Positions 46,261 to 53,510 of a DNA stretch of 59,827 nucleotides are shown in pieces. The notes beneath the pieces are model-generated. The model did not search any database. It was given only the letters and a program-made list of their open reading frames with translations, and was not told where the DNA came from. The stretch covers positions 1 through 59,827 of the forward strand of contig DINE01000005.1 of assembly GCA_002425935.1 (NCBI GenBank). The letters run 5' to 3'. The position numbers were made by a program, and so were the translations under genes. How positions within the stretch are numbered: the first letter of the stretch is position 1; every line of letters begins with the position of its first letter. This DNA is from Bacteroidales bacterium UBA5548 (GTDB lineage: Bacteria > Bacteroidota > Bacteroidia > Bacteroidales > UBA932).

Positions 46261-46505
46261 TCTCCGCGCCACTTTTGTTCAACTTGCTAATAATAAGGTA
46301 CTTCAAAAATAGACTTCAACGAGAATACATTTGATCACGTTGGACACATTTTCATCCCTGGGAATTCTTTCCTTTCAGCTGGTTATCAAATAGTTAGCCT
46401 ATACTTGAAATGTGAGCTAAGGTGTTGATTATTAGGCAAGAGGAAAGAATTCCCAGGGAATAAATTTTGAGATATATAAGTGGTTGAACAAAAGTGGCGC
46501 GGAGA
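46261..46505. repeat. Palindromic element, copy R1, with nested insertion
   Basis: The 23-bp left end (TCTCCGCGCCACTTTTGTTC plus AAC, 46261-46283) is the exact inverse of the right end at 46483-46505. The total is 245 bp, but without the nested element at about 46351-46460 it would be near 135 bp, matching the 138-bp copies elsewhere. AGACTTCA near 46311 is the conserved inner left arm. It fills the space between ugd and the ATP-cone nuclease gene and touches the latter's stop codon. Confidence 0.85.
46351..46460. repeat. Second inverted-repeat element nested in R1
   Basis: TCCCTGGGAATTCTTTCCT (46355-46373) is exactly complementary to 46441-46459, with 67 bp between. The left 27 bp (46351-46377) recur identically at 47427-47453. 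Removing this block restores an R1 that aligns along its length with the 138-bp elements, so it appears to have inserted into R1. Confidence 0.7.
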
Positions 46506-46506
46506 T

Positions 46507-47343
46507 TTACTCGGCAAGTGCATTTAGCTCTTCGAGTAGGGCGCGGTACTTCTTGTTGCTCAGGTTGAGCGAATCCAGGGCCGTGGGTTCACGAAGAATC
46601 TGACGGCAAATCACAATGCCCTTCTCCATAAGCGCCTGTTTATGAGCAGTTGTTAGCGAGGTGAGAGAAGTTATTGGAAAGATCTTCTCTCTGTCGATAA
46701 TCTCCCTCAAACCGTTGCCTTTCGGATAATCCCAGCTGAGCAGATGCAAACCGCTACACTCACCGTAGGCCTCGGCATCTGTTGTGAAGCGTGTGTTTGT
46801 GACTACTCCCCCTGAAAAAGTAAAATTTTCAAACTCTGCCCGACTCTTTCTCATGCGGATAATATCGTCAACCCGTGAACGGATGTAGAGGGGAACCTGC
46901 ACATTTGCATTTTTCCCGGTGCTTTGGTAATATTTACACTCAATAAATCGCTGATGATTCTCTTTGGTGGCAACAACATCTACTTCGTGTGTTACACAAT
47001 GACCATCAAGGATTTCGGAAACTTTAACATCAAACCCCATTGTGCGATATATTTCACCAACAAAAAATTCAAAAGGGTGCCCTGTTGGACCAAGCTCCAT
47101 CATAGCCGCTTTCAGTTTGTAGCGCGCAGCATTTGCTGTGGTTAGTTTACGAAGCATTGCAAATGCCTTTGCATAAATCTGCTTACTTGGAATAACCTCC
47201 TTGCCTTTTAACCAAACCTCAACCTCTCTCACTATCTGATTAATAACCTCCTCCTCGGACCCTGAACGAACCAGAGACTCTCTGAGCTTGGCCGAAGAGA
47301 AAGGAACCAACTCGCCGGACGCCTTTTTTATAAGTGTTTTCAT
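46507..47343 (-). CDS. ATP-cone domain fused to Mrr-like endonuclease
   Basis: A 278-residue fusion. Residues 1-90 are an ATP-cone (IKKASGELVPFSSAKLRESL at the start), the nucleotide-sensing domain known from ribonucleotide reductases and NrdR. Residues about 100-200 are a PD-(D/E)xK restriction-endonuclease-like fold with GFDVKVSEI, THEVDVVATKENHQRFIECKYY (the Asp and the ECK motif) and downstream GGVVTNTRFT. A helical C-terminus follows (about 230-278). The ATG at 47343 is chosen over the extended frame. No methyltransferase is adjacent, so it is not a classical restriction system; nucleotide-gated cleavage is an inference. Confidence 0.82.
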   Translation of the reverse strand: MKTLIKKASGELVPFSSAKLRESLVRSGSEEEVINQIVREVEVWLKGKEVIPSKQIYAKAFAMLRKLTTANAARYKLKAAMMELGPTGHPFEFFVGEIYRTMGFDVKVSEILDGHCVTHEVDVVATKENHQRFIECKYYQSTGKNANVQVPLYIRSRVDDIIRMRKSRAEFENFTFSGGVVTNTRFTTDAEAYGECSGLHLLSWDYPKGNGLREIIDREKIFPITSLTSLTTAHKQALMEKGIVICRQILREPTALDSLNLSNKKYRALLEELNALAE

Positions 47344-47372
47344 AAATTTGCCGTGAATAGGCACAAATGTAC

Positions 47373-47398
47373 AAAAAAAGCCGGCTTTATAAGCCGGC
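47373..47398 (-). terminator. Rho-independent terminator after the redoxin gene
   Basis: On the minus strand GCCGGCTTATAAAGCCGGC (47380-47398) is followed by seven T (47373-47379). It separates the thioredoxin-fold genes from the ATP-cone nuclease gene. Confidence 0.88.
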
Positions 47399-47422
47399 AC
47401 CAATTATCTCTTCTGGGCACTC

Positions 47423-47478
47423 AAACTTCATCCCTGGGAATTCTTTCCTTTCACCATTTAATCCCAGGTATGAAGTTT
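47423..47478. repeat. Inverted repeat sharing an arm with the nested element
   Basis: A 17-bp arm (47423-47439, AAACTTCATCCCTGGGA) faces 47462-47478 with one mismatch across a 22-nt loop. Positions 47427-47453 are identical to the left 27 bp of the element nested in R1. It starts 2 bp after the redoxin stop codon and could also act as a transcript-end hairpin. Confidence 0.7.
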
Positions 47479-47480
47479 TT

Positions 47481-48095
47481 TTACTTTTTGACTTTGATTG
47501 TGCAGCCGACGGCGACAGTTGTTTTGACCTCTACCTCTTTACCGGCGAGCAGCGCATCAACGGCAGCCTCTACATATTTGTTTGAGATGTCGTTAATGTC
47601 TTTGTAGTTGTCGTCAATTGCTCCTATGTATTTGACAATGTTCTTCTTGTTCTCTTTTTTCAGCACAAATACGTGAGGAGTTCTGGTGGCTCCGTACTGA
47701 GGATAGATTTTTTGGCCTTCGTCAAAGAGATAAGGGTAGGGGAAGTTTTTCTCTTTGGCGCGCACCTGCATCAGTTCGAAGCTGTCTTCAGGTTGTGCAG
47801 CGGGATCGTTAGGGTTGATAGCAATCACGGGATACCCCAGAGGTGCATATTTTTTTGCCAGAGCTATCTTTCTGTCTTCGTATGCCTTAGAGTATGGGCA
47901 GTGGTTGCAGGTGAAAATTACAATGAAGCCCTTGGCATCTTTAAAGTCTGCCAGAGAGACCATTTTATTGTCAACATTTTTCAATTTGAAGTCTGTCGCC
48001 TCGTCTCCGATTTTGTAACCTCCCTGAGCACTAAGAGTGCCAAAAGAGAAAAGAGTTATCATGAGTAACCCTGCTATTTTTGATATTGTTTTCAT
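47481..48095 (-). CDS. Exported thioredoxin-fold protein (redoxin/AhpC-TSA type)
   Basis: A 204-residue protein with a signal peptide (to about residue 23, TLSAQ) and an AhpC/TSA-type thioredoxin fold. The active site is FTCNHCPYSKAYEDR (CxxC near residues 62-65), and GATRTPHVFVL holds the cis-proline. This resembles a Bacteroidota periplasmic redoxin group of unclear substrate. Start ATG 48095 is preferred over TTG 48101. It is about 160 bp downstream of the TlpA-like gene on the same strand; both probably handle periplasmic thiols. Confidence 0.87.
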   Translation of the reverse strand: MKTISKIAGLLMITLFSFGTLSAQGGYKIGDEATDFKLKNVDNKMVSLADFKDAKGFIVIFTCNHCPYSKAYEDRKIALAKKYAPLGYPVIAINPNDPAAQPEDSFELMQVRAKEKNFPYPYLFDEGQKIYPQYGATRTPHVFVLKKENKKNIVKYIGAIDDNYKDINDISNKYVEAAVDALLAGKEVEVKTTVAVGCTIKVKK

Positions 48096-48139
48096 GAGCA
48101 ATTTTTTTTGATTTTAATTTTGAGTTTGTTGTTGTTTTA

Positions 48140-48255
48140 TGTTTGATTTTGTACTTGATATTGTACTTGATTTTTTACCTGATTACTTAATTGATTTCGC
48201 ACTCAGTTATGTTCTGAATACTACTTTACAGTAGTTGGCAGTGATTTCCGTTTAA
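48140..48255. repeat. Short degenerate 12-bp repeats in spacer
   Basis: Around 48140-48190 the spacer between the two thioredoxin genes contains three diverged 12-bp units of the type CTTGATATTGTA. A further hairpin CAGTGATT/AATCACTG (48239-48261) overlaps the end of the tlpA-like gene. No gene is visible in this spacer. Confidence 0.4.
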
Positions 48256-48765
48256 TCACTGTAGGTGTTTTGTAATGCGTTCCAGAAGCTCCTCTTTGGA
48301 GAGCTCTTTTGCGTCAAAGCTGAGGGTTTGTCCGTTCTTGATTACCAGTGTGGCCGGTATCGCACCTGACCAATCCGGATTGACGGCAGGAATCCACTCG
48401 TTCATCTTTTTAATATCGTCCAGCAGATATAGCTCTCCCTTTAGGTTCATCCTCTCTATAAAGCTTTTAACCGACGTTTCAAGATTATCGGAGTCGTCCA
48501 GTGAGACCAGGACCATTCTGAATTTTTTATTTGATTTATATTGATCGTAAACCTCCATGAAGTGAGGCAACTCCTTGACGCATGGCCCGCACCAGGTTGC
48601 CCAGAAGTTTACCACATAAAGCACATCGTCATTTTTTGTGAAAACTGGTTCCAGTTGCTCAAAATTGACAACTTTAATTTCGTTATTTTTTTCAGATTTG
48701 CAGCCGGGAGAGAGCGCGAGAATGCCAAAGAGTGCCGTGATTAAGACTATATTTTTGATTCGCAT
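48256..48765 (-). CDS. TlpA/ResA-like thioredoxin lipoprotein
   Basis: A 169-residue lipoprotein with a signal peptide ending LSPGC (Cys 22) and a TlpA-type thioredoxin fold: FWATWCGPCVKELPHF active site (CGPC near residues 59-62), and AIPATLVI with the cis-proline. Such proteins reduce disulfides in the periplasm, for instance for cytochrome c maturation or redox repair. It is upstream of the redoxin gene on the same strand, with a 160-bp spacer. Upstream of its start, 50 bp away, is repeat copy R2. Confidence 0.9.
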   Translation of the reverse strand: MRIKNIVLITALFGILALSPGCKSEKNNEIKVVNFEQLEPVFTKNDDVLYVVNFWATWCGPCVKELPHFMEVYDQYKSNKKFRMVLVSLDDSDNLETSVKSFIERMNLKGELYLLDDIKKMNEWIPAVNPDWSGAIPATLVIKNGQTLSFDAKELSKEELLERITKHLQ

Positions 48766-48814
48766 ATACCATTCGTTTATGTTTAAACAAATGAATTTGT
48801 AAAAGGTTGAAATT

Positions 48815-48952
48815 TCTCCGCGCCACTTTTGTTCAAGTGGTTCATATTGTGTGTAATGAAAAACAGACTTTAGTGAGATTCATGTGAAGCTCTCTAAAGT
48901 CTGTTTTTTAACGCGCACATTTACAAAAACGTACGCAAAAGTGGCGCGGAGA
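48815..48952. repeat. 138-bp palindromic element, copy R2
   Basis: Ends TCTCCGCGCCACTTTTG (48815-48831) and its exact complement at 48936-48952. An inner 12-bp stem AAACAGACTTTA/TAAAGTCTGTTT lies at 48861-48872 and 48895-48906, followed by a T-run. It is 137/138 identical to copy R3 in the same orientation and sits between the divergent tlpA-like and lipoprotein genes. Confidence 0.9.
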
Positions 48953-48977
48953 TATATGTAGTTTCAAAAATGATATT

Positions 48978-48985
48978 TATATTTG
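48978..48985 (+). promoter_or_regulatory. Candidate -7 box upstream of the lipoprotein gene
   Basis: TATATTTG matches the Bacteroidota TAnnTTTG consensus and lies 27 bp before the start codon of the 49013 gene, between repeat R2 and that gene. No convincing TTTG box is found at the right distance upstream, so the promoter may be weak or may use the end of R2. Confidence 0.35.
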
Positions 48986-49012
48986 TATCAATCAGTAATT
49001 TAACAACAATTC

Positions 49013-50443
49013 ATGATAAGTAGTAAAAGCAAGATAGCATGCCTTACAATAGTAACGCTGCTTATATGTGTATTATCATCGTGTGTTAAATTTCCAGACA
49101 GAAGAAGGGGTACAGAGGGAAAAGAGGGGTATCCGGCGATATTTAAATACCCTTTCAAAGATGAAGTAAAAGATATAAAAGCCGAAATTATTATTGAGAC
49201 AGATGGAACTGCTAATCTGAATCTCACAACAACTGATATTCCTCCTCTTAAATACAACAAAAGTTGGTTGCTGATGCTTACGCAGGACGATTGCAGACAG
49301 GATGCCTTTAGTTCGACTTGGGCTGCAATTAACGGTAAGCCAATGTCGTATAGGTATTTCTACGATATTGCGCATCTTCTGGCAAACGATTTGCCTCCTG
49401 ATTTGGTTAAAACGGGGAAGACTCTGGGCAGTACAGACGGTACCGGAAAAGAGGTGAGATTTACCTTTACAACAACTCTTGCTCCTCAGTGGTCGTGGAT
49501 GGATGCAAAAAGTGAGGTTAACAAAATTGAGACCACTAACCTATACAGGTTCTTTATGAAAACCGGACTGGTATGGAGCAATGTCATCGAAATGTTAAAT
49601 TACGGCATATCTGTGGCTTTTCATGATGTTAACACAAAAGCTGTTGACAACCGTGACTCTGTTGTTCATCACTTAAACATTTCTCAAAATATTATCATCG
49701 AGAGACTGTCCGGGAGAGGTTGTAAAGTCCTTGCTGAACCTAATGGAAATAAGACCTATCTTGCTGCTGGAAATGACTTTTCACCAATTAAAATAATGAC
49801 TGCTCAGACCGGTGCAGAGGCCATTTACCCTTTTAAAGTTAATAATGACCTCTACAAAAAAGTGGTAAACAGAGTTTTTTACAATCAAAACTCCCTTAAA
49901 AGTGAAATAGACAGAGTATTACGACTCTCAAAAACTGATCGGCCAATAGTTCACGCAGGTGTACATGGAACGGGAATGGATTGGGCGTCATTCCTTTTAT
50001 GGTTGAACAATACTCACGGGAAAGATGGGAGTGACAGCCTCTGGATGACAAGCCTTGAAGAGTATTATGAGTACAACTATTACAGGTTGAACGGTAATAT
50101 AAGTAAGTCCGTTTCTGGCAACAGTGTGCGGCTGACTATCGATATACCTATGGAGCAGTATTTTTATTACCCGTCTCTTACCATCAATGTAAAAGGCTTA
50201 ACAAAAAATCAGGTTATTTCTCTAACCTCATCTGAACAGATAACAGGTATATCATACGGAGATTATGCTGGAGGTCTGATGATAAATATCGATTGCAGGC
50301 AGTTTTTAAGACAACTTGCCACCCACTACGTTGAGAGATATGAAAAGGGTAAGAGTGAATTTACTCTTCTTGACGCAAGGTATTTTGTAGAGATGCTAAA
50401 AGAGTCAGCCGGCAAGCAGGCACTTCTTAGCAGGCTTAAATAA
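49013..50443 (+). CDS. Lipoprotein of unknown function, possibly deacetylase-like
   Basis: A 476-residue lipoprotein (signal peptide ending LSSC, Cys near 23). The mature part starts with a basic stretch (VKFPDRRRG), then a beta-rich region and a domain (about residues 80-330) with blocks LLMLTQDDCRQDAF, GISVAFHDVN and HAGVHGTGMDW. These faintly recall polysaccharide deacetylases, where a TQDD-like motif and histidines bind metal, but I cannot confirm it. The C-terminal 100 residues look like a beta-sandwich. The stop codon touches repeat R3 and the gene is bracketed by two nearly identical repeats, an unusual setting. Its neighbours do not suggest a function. Confidence 0.6.
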   Translation: MISSKSKIACLTIVTLLICVLSSCVKFPDRRRGTEGKEGYPAIFKYPFKDEVKDIKAEIIIETDGTANLNLTTTDIPPLKYNKSWLLMLTQDDCRQDAFSSTWAAINGKPMSYRYFYDIAHLLANDLPPDLVKTGKTLGSTDGTGKEVRFTFTTTLAPQWSWMDAKSEVNKIETTNLYRFFMKTGLVWSNVIEMLNYGISVAFHDVNTKAVDNRDSVVHHLNISQNIIIERLSGRGCKVLAEPNGNKTYLAAGNDFSPIKIMTAQTGAEAIYPFKVNNDLYKKVVNRVFYNQNSLKSEIDRVLRLSKTDRPIVHAGVHGTGMDWASFLLWLNNTHGKDGSDSLWMTSLEEYYEYNYYRLNGNISKSVSGNSVRLTIDIPMEQYFYYPSLTINVKGLTKNQVISLTSSEQITGISYGDYAGGLMINIDCRQFLRQLATHYVERYEKGKSEFTLLDARYFVEMLKESAGKQALLSRLK

Positions 50444-50581
50444 TCTCCGCGCCACTTTTGTTCAAGTGGTTCATATTGTGTGTAATGCAAAACAGACTTT
50501 AGTGAGATTCATGTGAAGCTCTCTAAAGTCTGTTTTTTAACGCGCACATTTACAAAAACGTACGCAAAAGTGGCGCGGAGA
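50444..50581. repeat. 138-bp palindromic element, copy R3
   Basis: Same length, orientation and sequence as R2 except for one base (A versus C near the inner left arm). It begins on the base after the TAA of the upstream lipoprotein gene and lies between that gene and the convergent ahcY end, where its hairpin could end transcripts from both sides. Confidence 0.9.
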
Positions 50582-50604
50582 TTTTTGCCGGAGCGCTGGT
50601 TTTG

Positions 50605-52002
50605 CTAGTACCTGTAGTGGTCGGGTTTGTACGGGCCGTCGGGTGAGACGCCTATGTATTGGGCTTGCTCTGTGGTAAGGCGGGTGAGTTTCGCACCAAT
50701 CTGGCCGAGGTGTAGGCGCGCAACCTCTTCGTCAAGGTGTTTAGGGAGGCGGTAAACGCCTAGTTCGTAGTTGTTTTGCCATAGTTCTATCTGGGCAATC
50801 ACTTGATTTGTAAAGGAGTTGCTCATTACAAATGATGGGTGACCTGTTGCGCAGCCGAGGTTAACAAGACGGCCCTGAGCGAGAAGGATTATGGAGTGGC
50901 CGTCTGGATAGGTGTAGATGTCAACCTGTGGTTTGATATTGGTTCTTTTAATGCCCGGCCACTTCTCAAGTTGCGCTACCTGAATTTCGTCATCAAAGTG
51001 GCCGATATTGCAGACAATCGACTGGTCTTTCATGGCGGCCATGTGCACAGCTGTAATAATATCGCGATTCCCTGTTGCGGTAACGAAAATGTTTCCCTCT
51101 TTAACGGCATCATCCATTGTTACAACCTCGAACCCCTCCATGGCAGCCTGAAGCGCACAAATCGGGTCAATCTCGGTAATTAAAACCCTTGCACCATAGC
51201 TATGCATTGAACGGGCACACCCCTTGCCAACATCGCCGTACCCGGCCACGACAACCACCTTGCCGGCAATCATAACATCAGTGGCACGCTTAATTCCGTC
51301 TGCAAGCGACTCGCGGCATCCGTAAAGGTTGTCGAATTTAGATTTTGTAACCGAGTCGTTAACATTAAATGCCGGGAAGAGGAGCTTGCCCTGCTCCAGC
51401 ATCTGGTAGAGGCGGTGAACGCCGGTTGTGGTCTCTTCTGATACACCTTTAACCTCTGAAGTTGCTTTATGCCAGCGACCTTTGTCAGCTGCCAGAATTT
51501 TTTTAAGAATTTTGTTCAGTTCCAATTCGTCCTGAGTATCGGCATGAGCATCCAGAATTGAAGGATTACTCTCTGCCTCATATCCCCGGTGTAACATTAT
51601 AGTGGCGTCACCGCCGTCATCAACAATTAGTGTAGGACCCTTGCCGGCGCCAAAATCGAGAGCCCTCTCGGTGCACCACCAGTACTCCTCCAGAGTCTCT
51701 CCCTTCCATGCGAAAACAGGCACTCCGGCAGCAGCAATAGCCGCAGCAGCATGATCCTGAGTTGAATAGATATTGCAACTGCACCAACGAACCTCAGCGC
51801 CAAGCACTTTAAGCGTTTCAATCAGCACAGCAGTCTGAATAGTCATGTGAAGCGAGCCCATCACGCGGGCGCCGGCCAGCGGCTTAGAAGCGCCATACTT
51901 TTTGCGCAGAGCCATCAGCCCCGGCATCTCCTTTTCTGCAATCTCAATCTCTTTTCTACCGAATTCCGCCAACGTAATGTCGGCCACCTTGTAGTCTTTC
52001 AT
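50605..52002 (-). CDS. ahcY: Adenosylhomocysteinase
   Basis: A 465-residue NAD-dependent hydrolase that splits S-adenosylhomocysteine into adenosine and homocysteine. Conserved blocks include GSLHMTIQTAVLIETL, EVRWCSCNIYSTQDHAAAA, the NAD motif VVAGYGDVGKGCARSM, NIGHFDDEIQV and the C-terminal end PDGPYKPDHYRY. ATG at 52002 gives the normal N-terminus; the longer frame runs through a hexamer microsatellite and is not supported. It precedes metF and metH nowhere on one clear transcript: each gene is separated from the next by palindromic elements. Together the three enzymes form the methyl cycle. Confidence 0.96.
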   Translation of the reverse strand: MKDYKVADITLAEFGRKEIEIAEKEMPGLMALRKKYGASKPLAGARVMGSLHMTIQTAVLIETLKVLGAEVRWCSCNIYSTQDHAAAAIAAAGVPVFAWKGETLEEYWWCTERALDFGAGKGPTLIVDDGGDATIMLHRGYEAESNPSILDAHADTQDELELNKILKKILAADKGRWHKATSEVKGVSEETTTGVHRLYQMLEQGKLLFPAFNVNDSVTKSKFDNLYGCRESLADGIKRATDVMIAGKVVVVAGYGDVGKGCARSMHSYGARVLITEIDPICALQAAMEGFEVVTMDDAVKEGNIFVTATGNRDIITAVHMAAMKDQSIVCNIGHFDDEIQVAQLEKWPGIKRTNIKPQVDIYTYPDGHSIILLAQGRLVNLGCATGHPSFVMSNSFTNQVIAQIELWQNNYELGVYRLPKHLDEEVARLHLGQIGAKLTRLTTEQAQYIGVSPDGPYKPDHYRY

Positions 52003-52004
52003 GA

Positions 52005-52034
52005 TGTATGTGTATATGTATATGTATATGTGTG
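52005..52034. repeat. Hexanucleotide microsatellite before ahcY
   Basis: Three perfect TGTATA units (52011-52028) with imperfect units on both sides, directly 5' of the ahcY start codon, where the ribosome binding region should be. No Shine-Dalgarno sequence is seen there. Confidence 0.7.
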
Positions 52035-52079
52035 GTTTCGCTATATGCAGTGCAGAGGTTGGTGTGTTATGTACGAAAA

Positions 52080-52217
52080 TCTCCGCGCCACTTTTGTTCA
52101 ATGTATTGTTATTTAGGCGCTTGCAAAAGAGACTTCAGTGAGATTAAAGGTGTTTTCGTTGAAGTCTATTTTTTATGTGTTTGTAAATTAAGTGGTTGAG
52201 CAAAAGTGGCGCGGAGA
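52080..52217. repeat. 138-bp palindromic element, copy R4
   Basis: Ends TCTCCGCGCCACTTTTG and its complement; inner stem AGACTTCA (52130-52137) with TGAAGTCT (52160-52167). Exactly the same length as R2 and R3, though the sequence between the conserved ends has diverged. It is between ahcY and metF. Confidence 0.88.
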
Positions 52218-52290
52218 TTTTTTTGTGTTCCTTGAAGTCTATTTTTTATGTGTTTGTAAATTAAGTGATTGAGCAAAAGTGGCGCGGAGA
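52218..52290. repeat. Partial copy R5 (right half) in tandem with R4
   Basis: This 73-bp block repeats the right half of R4, from TTGAAGTCTATTTTTTATG to GGCGCGGAGA, with a few differences. A still shorter remnant, TGGCGCGGAAATTT, follows at 52301-52314 and touches the metF stop codon. Confidence 0.82.
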
Positions 52291-52313
52291 TTTTTTGGCG
52301 TGGCGCGGAAATT

Positions 52314-53267
52314 TTAAAAGCTGCCGCGTACAATTTTGGCGACGTTGTCGGAACGGCCGAGGGTGTAGTAGTGGATGCCGGGAACGCCGGCCTTTAGTAG
52401 TTCGCGGGATTGAGCGGTAGCCCACTCGACACCAACCTCGCGGGCAGCAGCATCGTCACGGCAGGCAGCCACCGCTTTGTACAGCTCATTCGGCACATCT
52501 ATGTGGAATGTCTGAGGCAGCAGACGAATGTCGTTCAAGGCCGAAATCGGCTTCAGACCCGCAATAATCGGAACCCCGATACCGGCGGCCCTACACTCCT
52601 CTACAAACCTGAAAAACTTAGTATTATCGAAAAACATCTGAGTAACAATATAGTGTGCGCCGGCATCAACCTTCTCTTTAAGCCGGGCAATATCAGCCTC
52701 CAAATTGGGAGCCTCAAAATGCTTCTCCGGATAGCCCGCGACACCAATACAAAATGAAGTAGGAGCAGCGTGCTCCATAGCCTCGTCAAGATAGCGACCC
52801 CGGTTGAGATTCGAAATCTGAGTCACAAGGCCGGCGGCATTCGAATGCCCCTCCTTTTCGGGAATGAACGAGCGGCTGCCACGCACAGGATCACCACGAA
52901 GTGCCAGAACATCGTGAATTCCAAGAAAATTCATCTCAATCAAAGCATTCTCGGTCTCCTCACGGGTAAAACCTCCGCACAGAACATGAGGCACAACAGT
53001 AATATCGTACTTATACTTAACCGCAGCCGCCAGCGCAATAGTTCCCGGCCTGATTCGCGCCACCCGCTTCTCAAGCGTACCGTCGGGCCTCTCGCGATAC
53101 GTGGTCTCGTTGCGGTGTGAGGTAAAATTGATATAAGCCGGCTCAAACTCCAACAGCCCTTCTATTGTGCTGTAAACCTTGTCTATGCTGTGTCCTTTTA
53201 ACGGAGGGAGGAGCTCAAATGTGAAGAGCGGATTTTTTGCTGTTTGAATTTTTTCGAGTACTGTCAT
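52314..53267 (-). CDS. metF: 5,10-methylenetetrahydrofolate reductase
   Basis: A 317-residue flavoenzyme that makes 5-methyltetrahydrofolate for MetH. It shows FTFELLPPLKGHS near the start, NFTSHRNE, VPHVLCGGFTREETENALI, LRGDPVRG and the FAD-region blocks QMFFDNTKFFRFVE and PIIAGLKPIS. ATG at 53267 is chosen because the longer frame starts inside repeat R6. It lies between palindromic repeats on both sides, with ahcY downstream and metH upstream in the map, all on the minus strand. Confidence 0.95.
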   Translation of the reverse strand: MTVLEKIQTAKNPLFTFELLPPLKGHSIDKVYSTIEGLLEFEPAYINFTSHRNETTYRERPDGTLEKRVARIRPGTIALAAAVKYKYDITVVPHVLCGGFTREETENALIEMNFLGIHDVLALRGDPVRGSRSFIPEKEGHSNAAGLVTQISNLNRGRYLDEAMEHAAPTSFCIGVAGYPEKHFEAPNLEADIARLKEKVDAGAHYIVTQMFFDNTKFFRFVEECRAAGIGVPIIAGLKPISALNDIRLLPQTFHIDVPNELYKAVAACRDDAAAREVGVEWATAQSRELLKAGVPGIHYYTLGRSDNVAKIVRGSF

Positions 53268-53288
53268 ATTGGGGGTGTTTAGGGAAAT

Positions 53289-53426
53289 TCTCCGCGCCAC
53301 TTTTGTTCAAAGTGTTGTTATTTAGATGTTTGCAAATGAGACTTCAGCGAGATTAATGGTGTTTGCGTTAAAGTCTGTTTTGTATGTGTTAGCAAATCAA
53401 GTGGTTGAGCAAAAGTGGCGCGGAGA
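53289..53426. repeat. 138-bp palindromic element, copy R6
   Basis: Again exactly 138 bp with the same ends. The interior is close to R4 (shared GTTGTTATTTAG, AGACTTCAG and CAAGTGGTTGAGC segments) but clearly distinct. It is between metF and metH. Confidence 0.88.
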
Positions 53427-53498
53427 TTTTTTACGTTGGTTAAAGTCTGTTTTGTATGTGCTTGTAAATTAAGTGGTTGAGCAAAAGTGGCGCGGAGA
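53427..53498. repeat. Partial copy R7 (right half) in tandem with R6
   Basis: A 72-bp repeat of the right half of R6, from GTTAAAGTCTGTTTTGTATG to GGCGCGGAGA, ending 12 bp before the metH stop codon. The arrangement is the same as R4 with R5. Confidence 0.82.
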
Positions 53499-53510
53499 TT
53501 ATTATTGGGG

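Noticed and set aside
46261..53498. CRISPR array or integron cassette array formed by the repeated elements
   Set aside because: Spacing between copies is gene-sized and irregular, so it is not CRISPR. The ends lack the attC core site GTTRRRY at the proper places, genes lie in both orientations and no integrase is seen, so an integron array is not supported.
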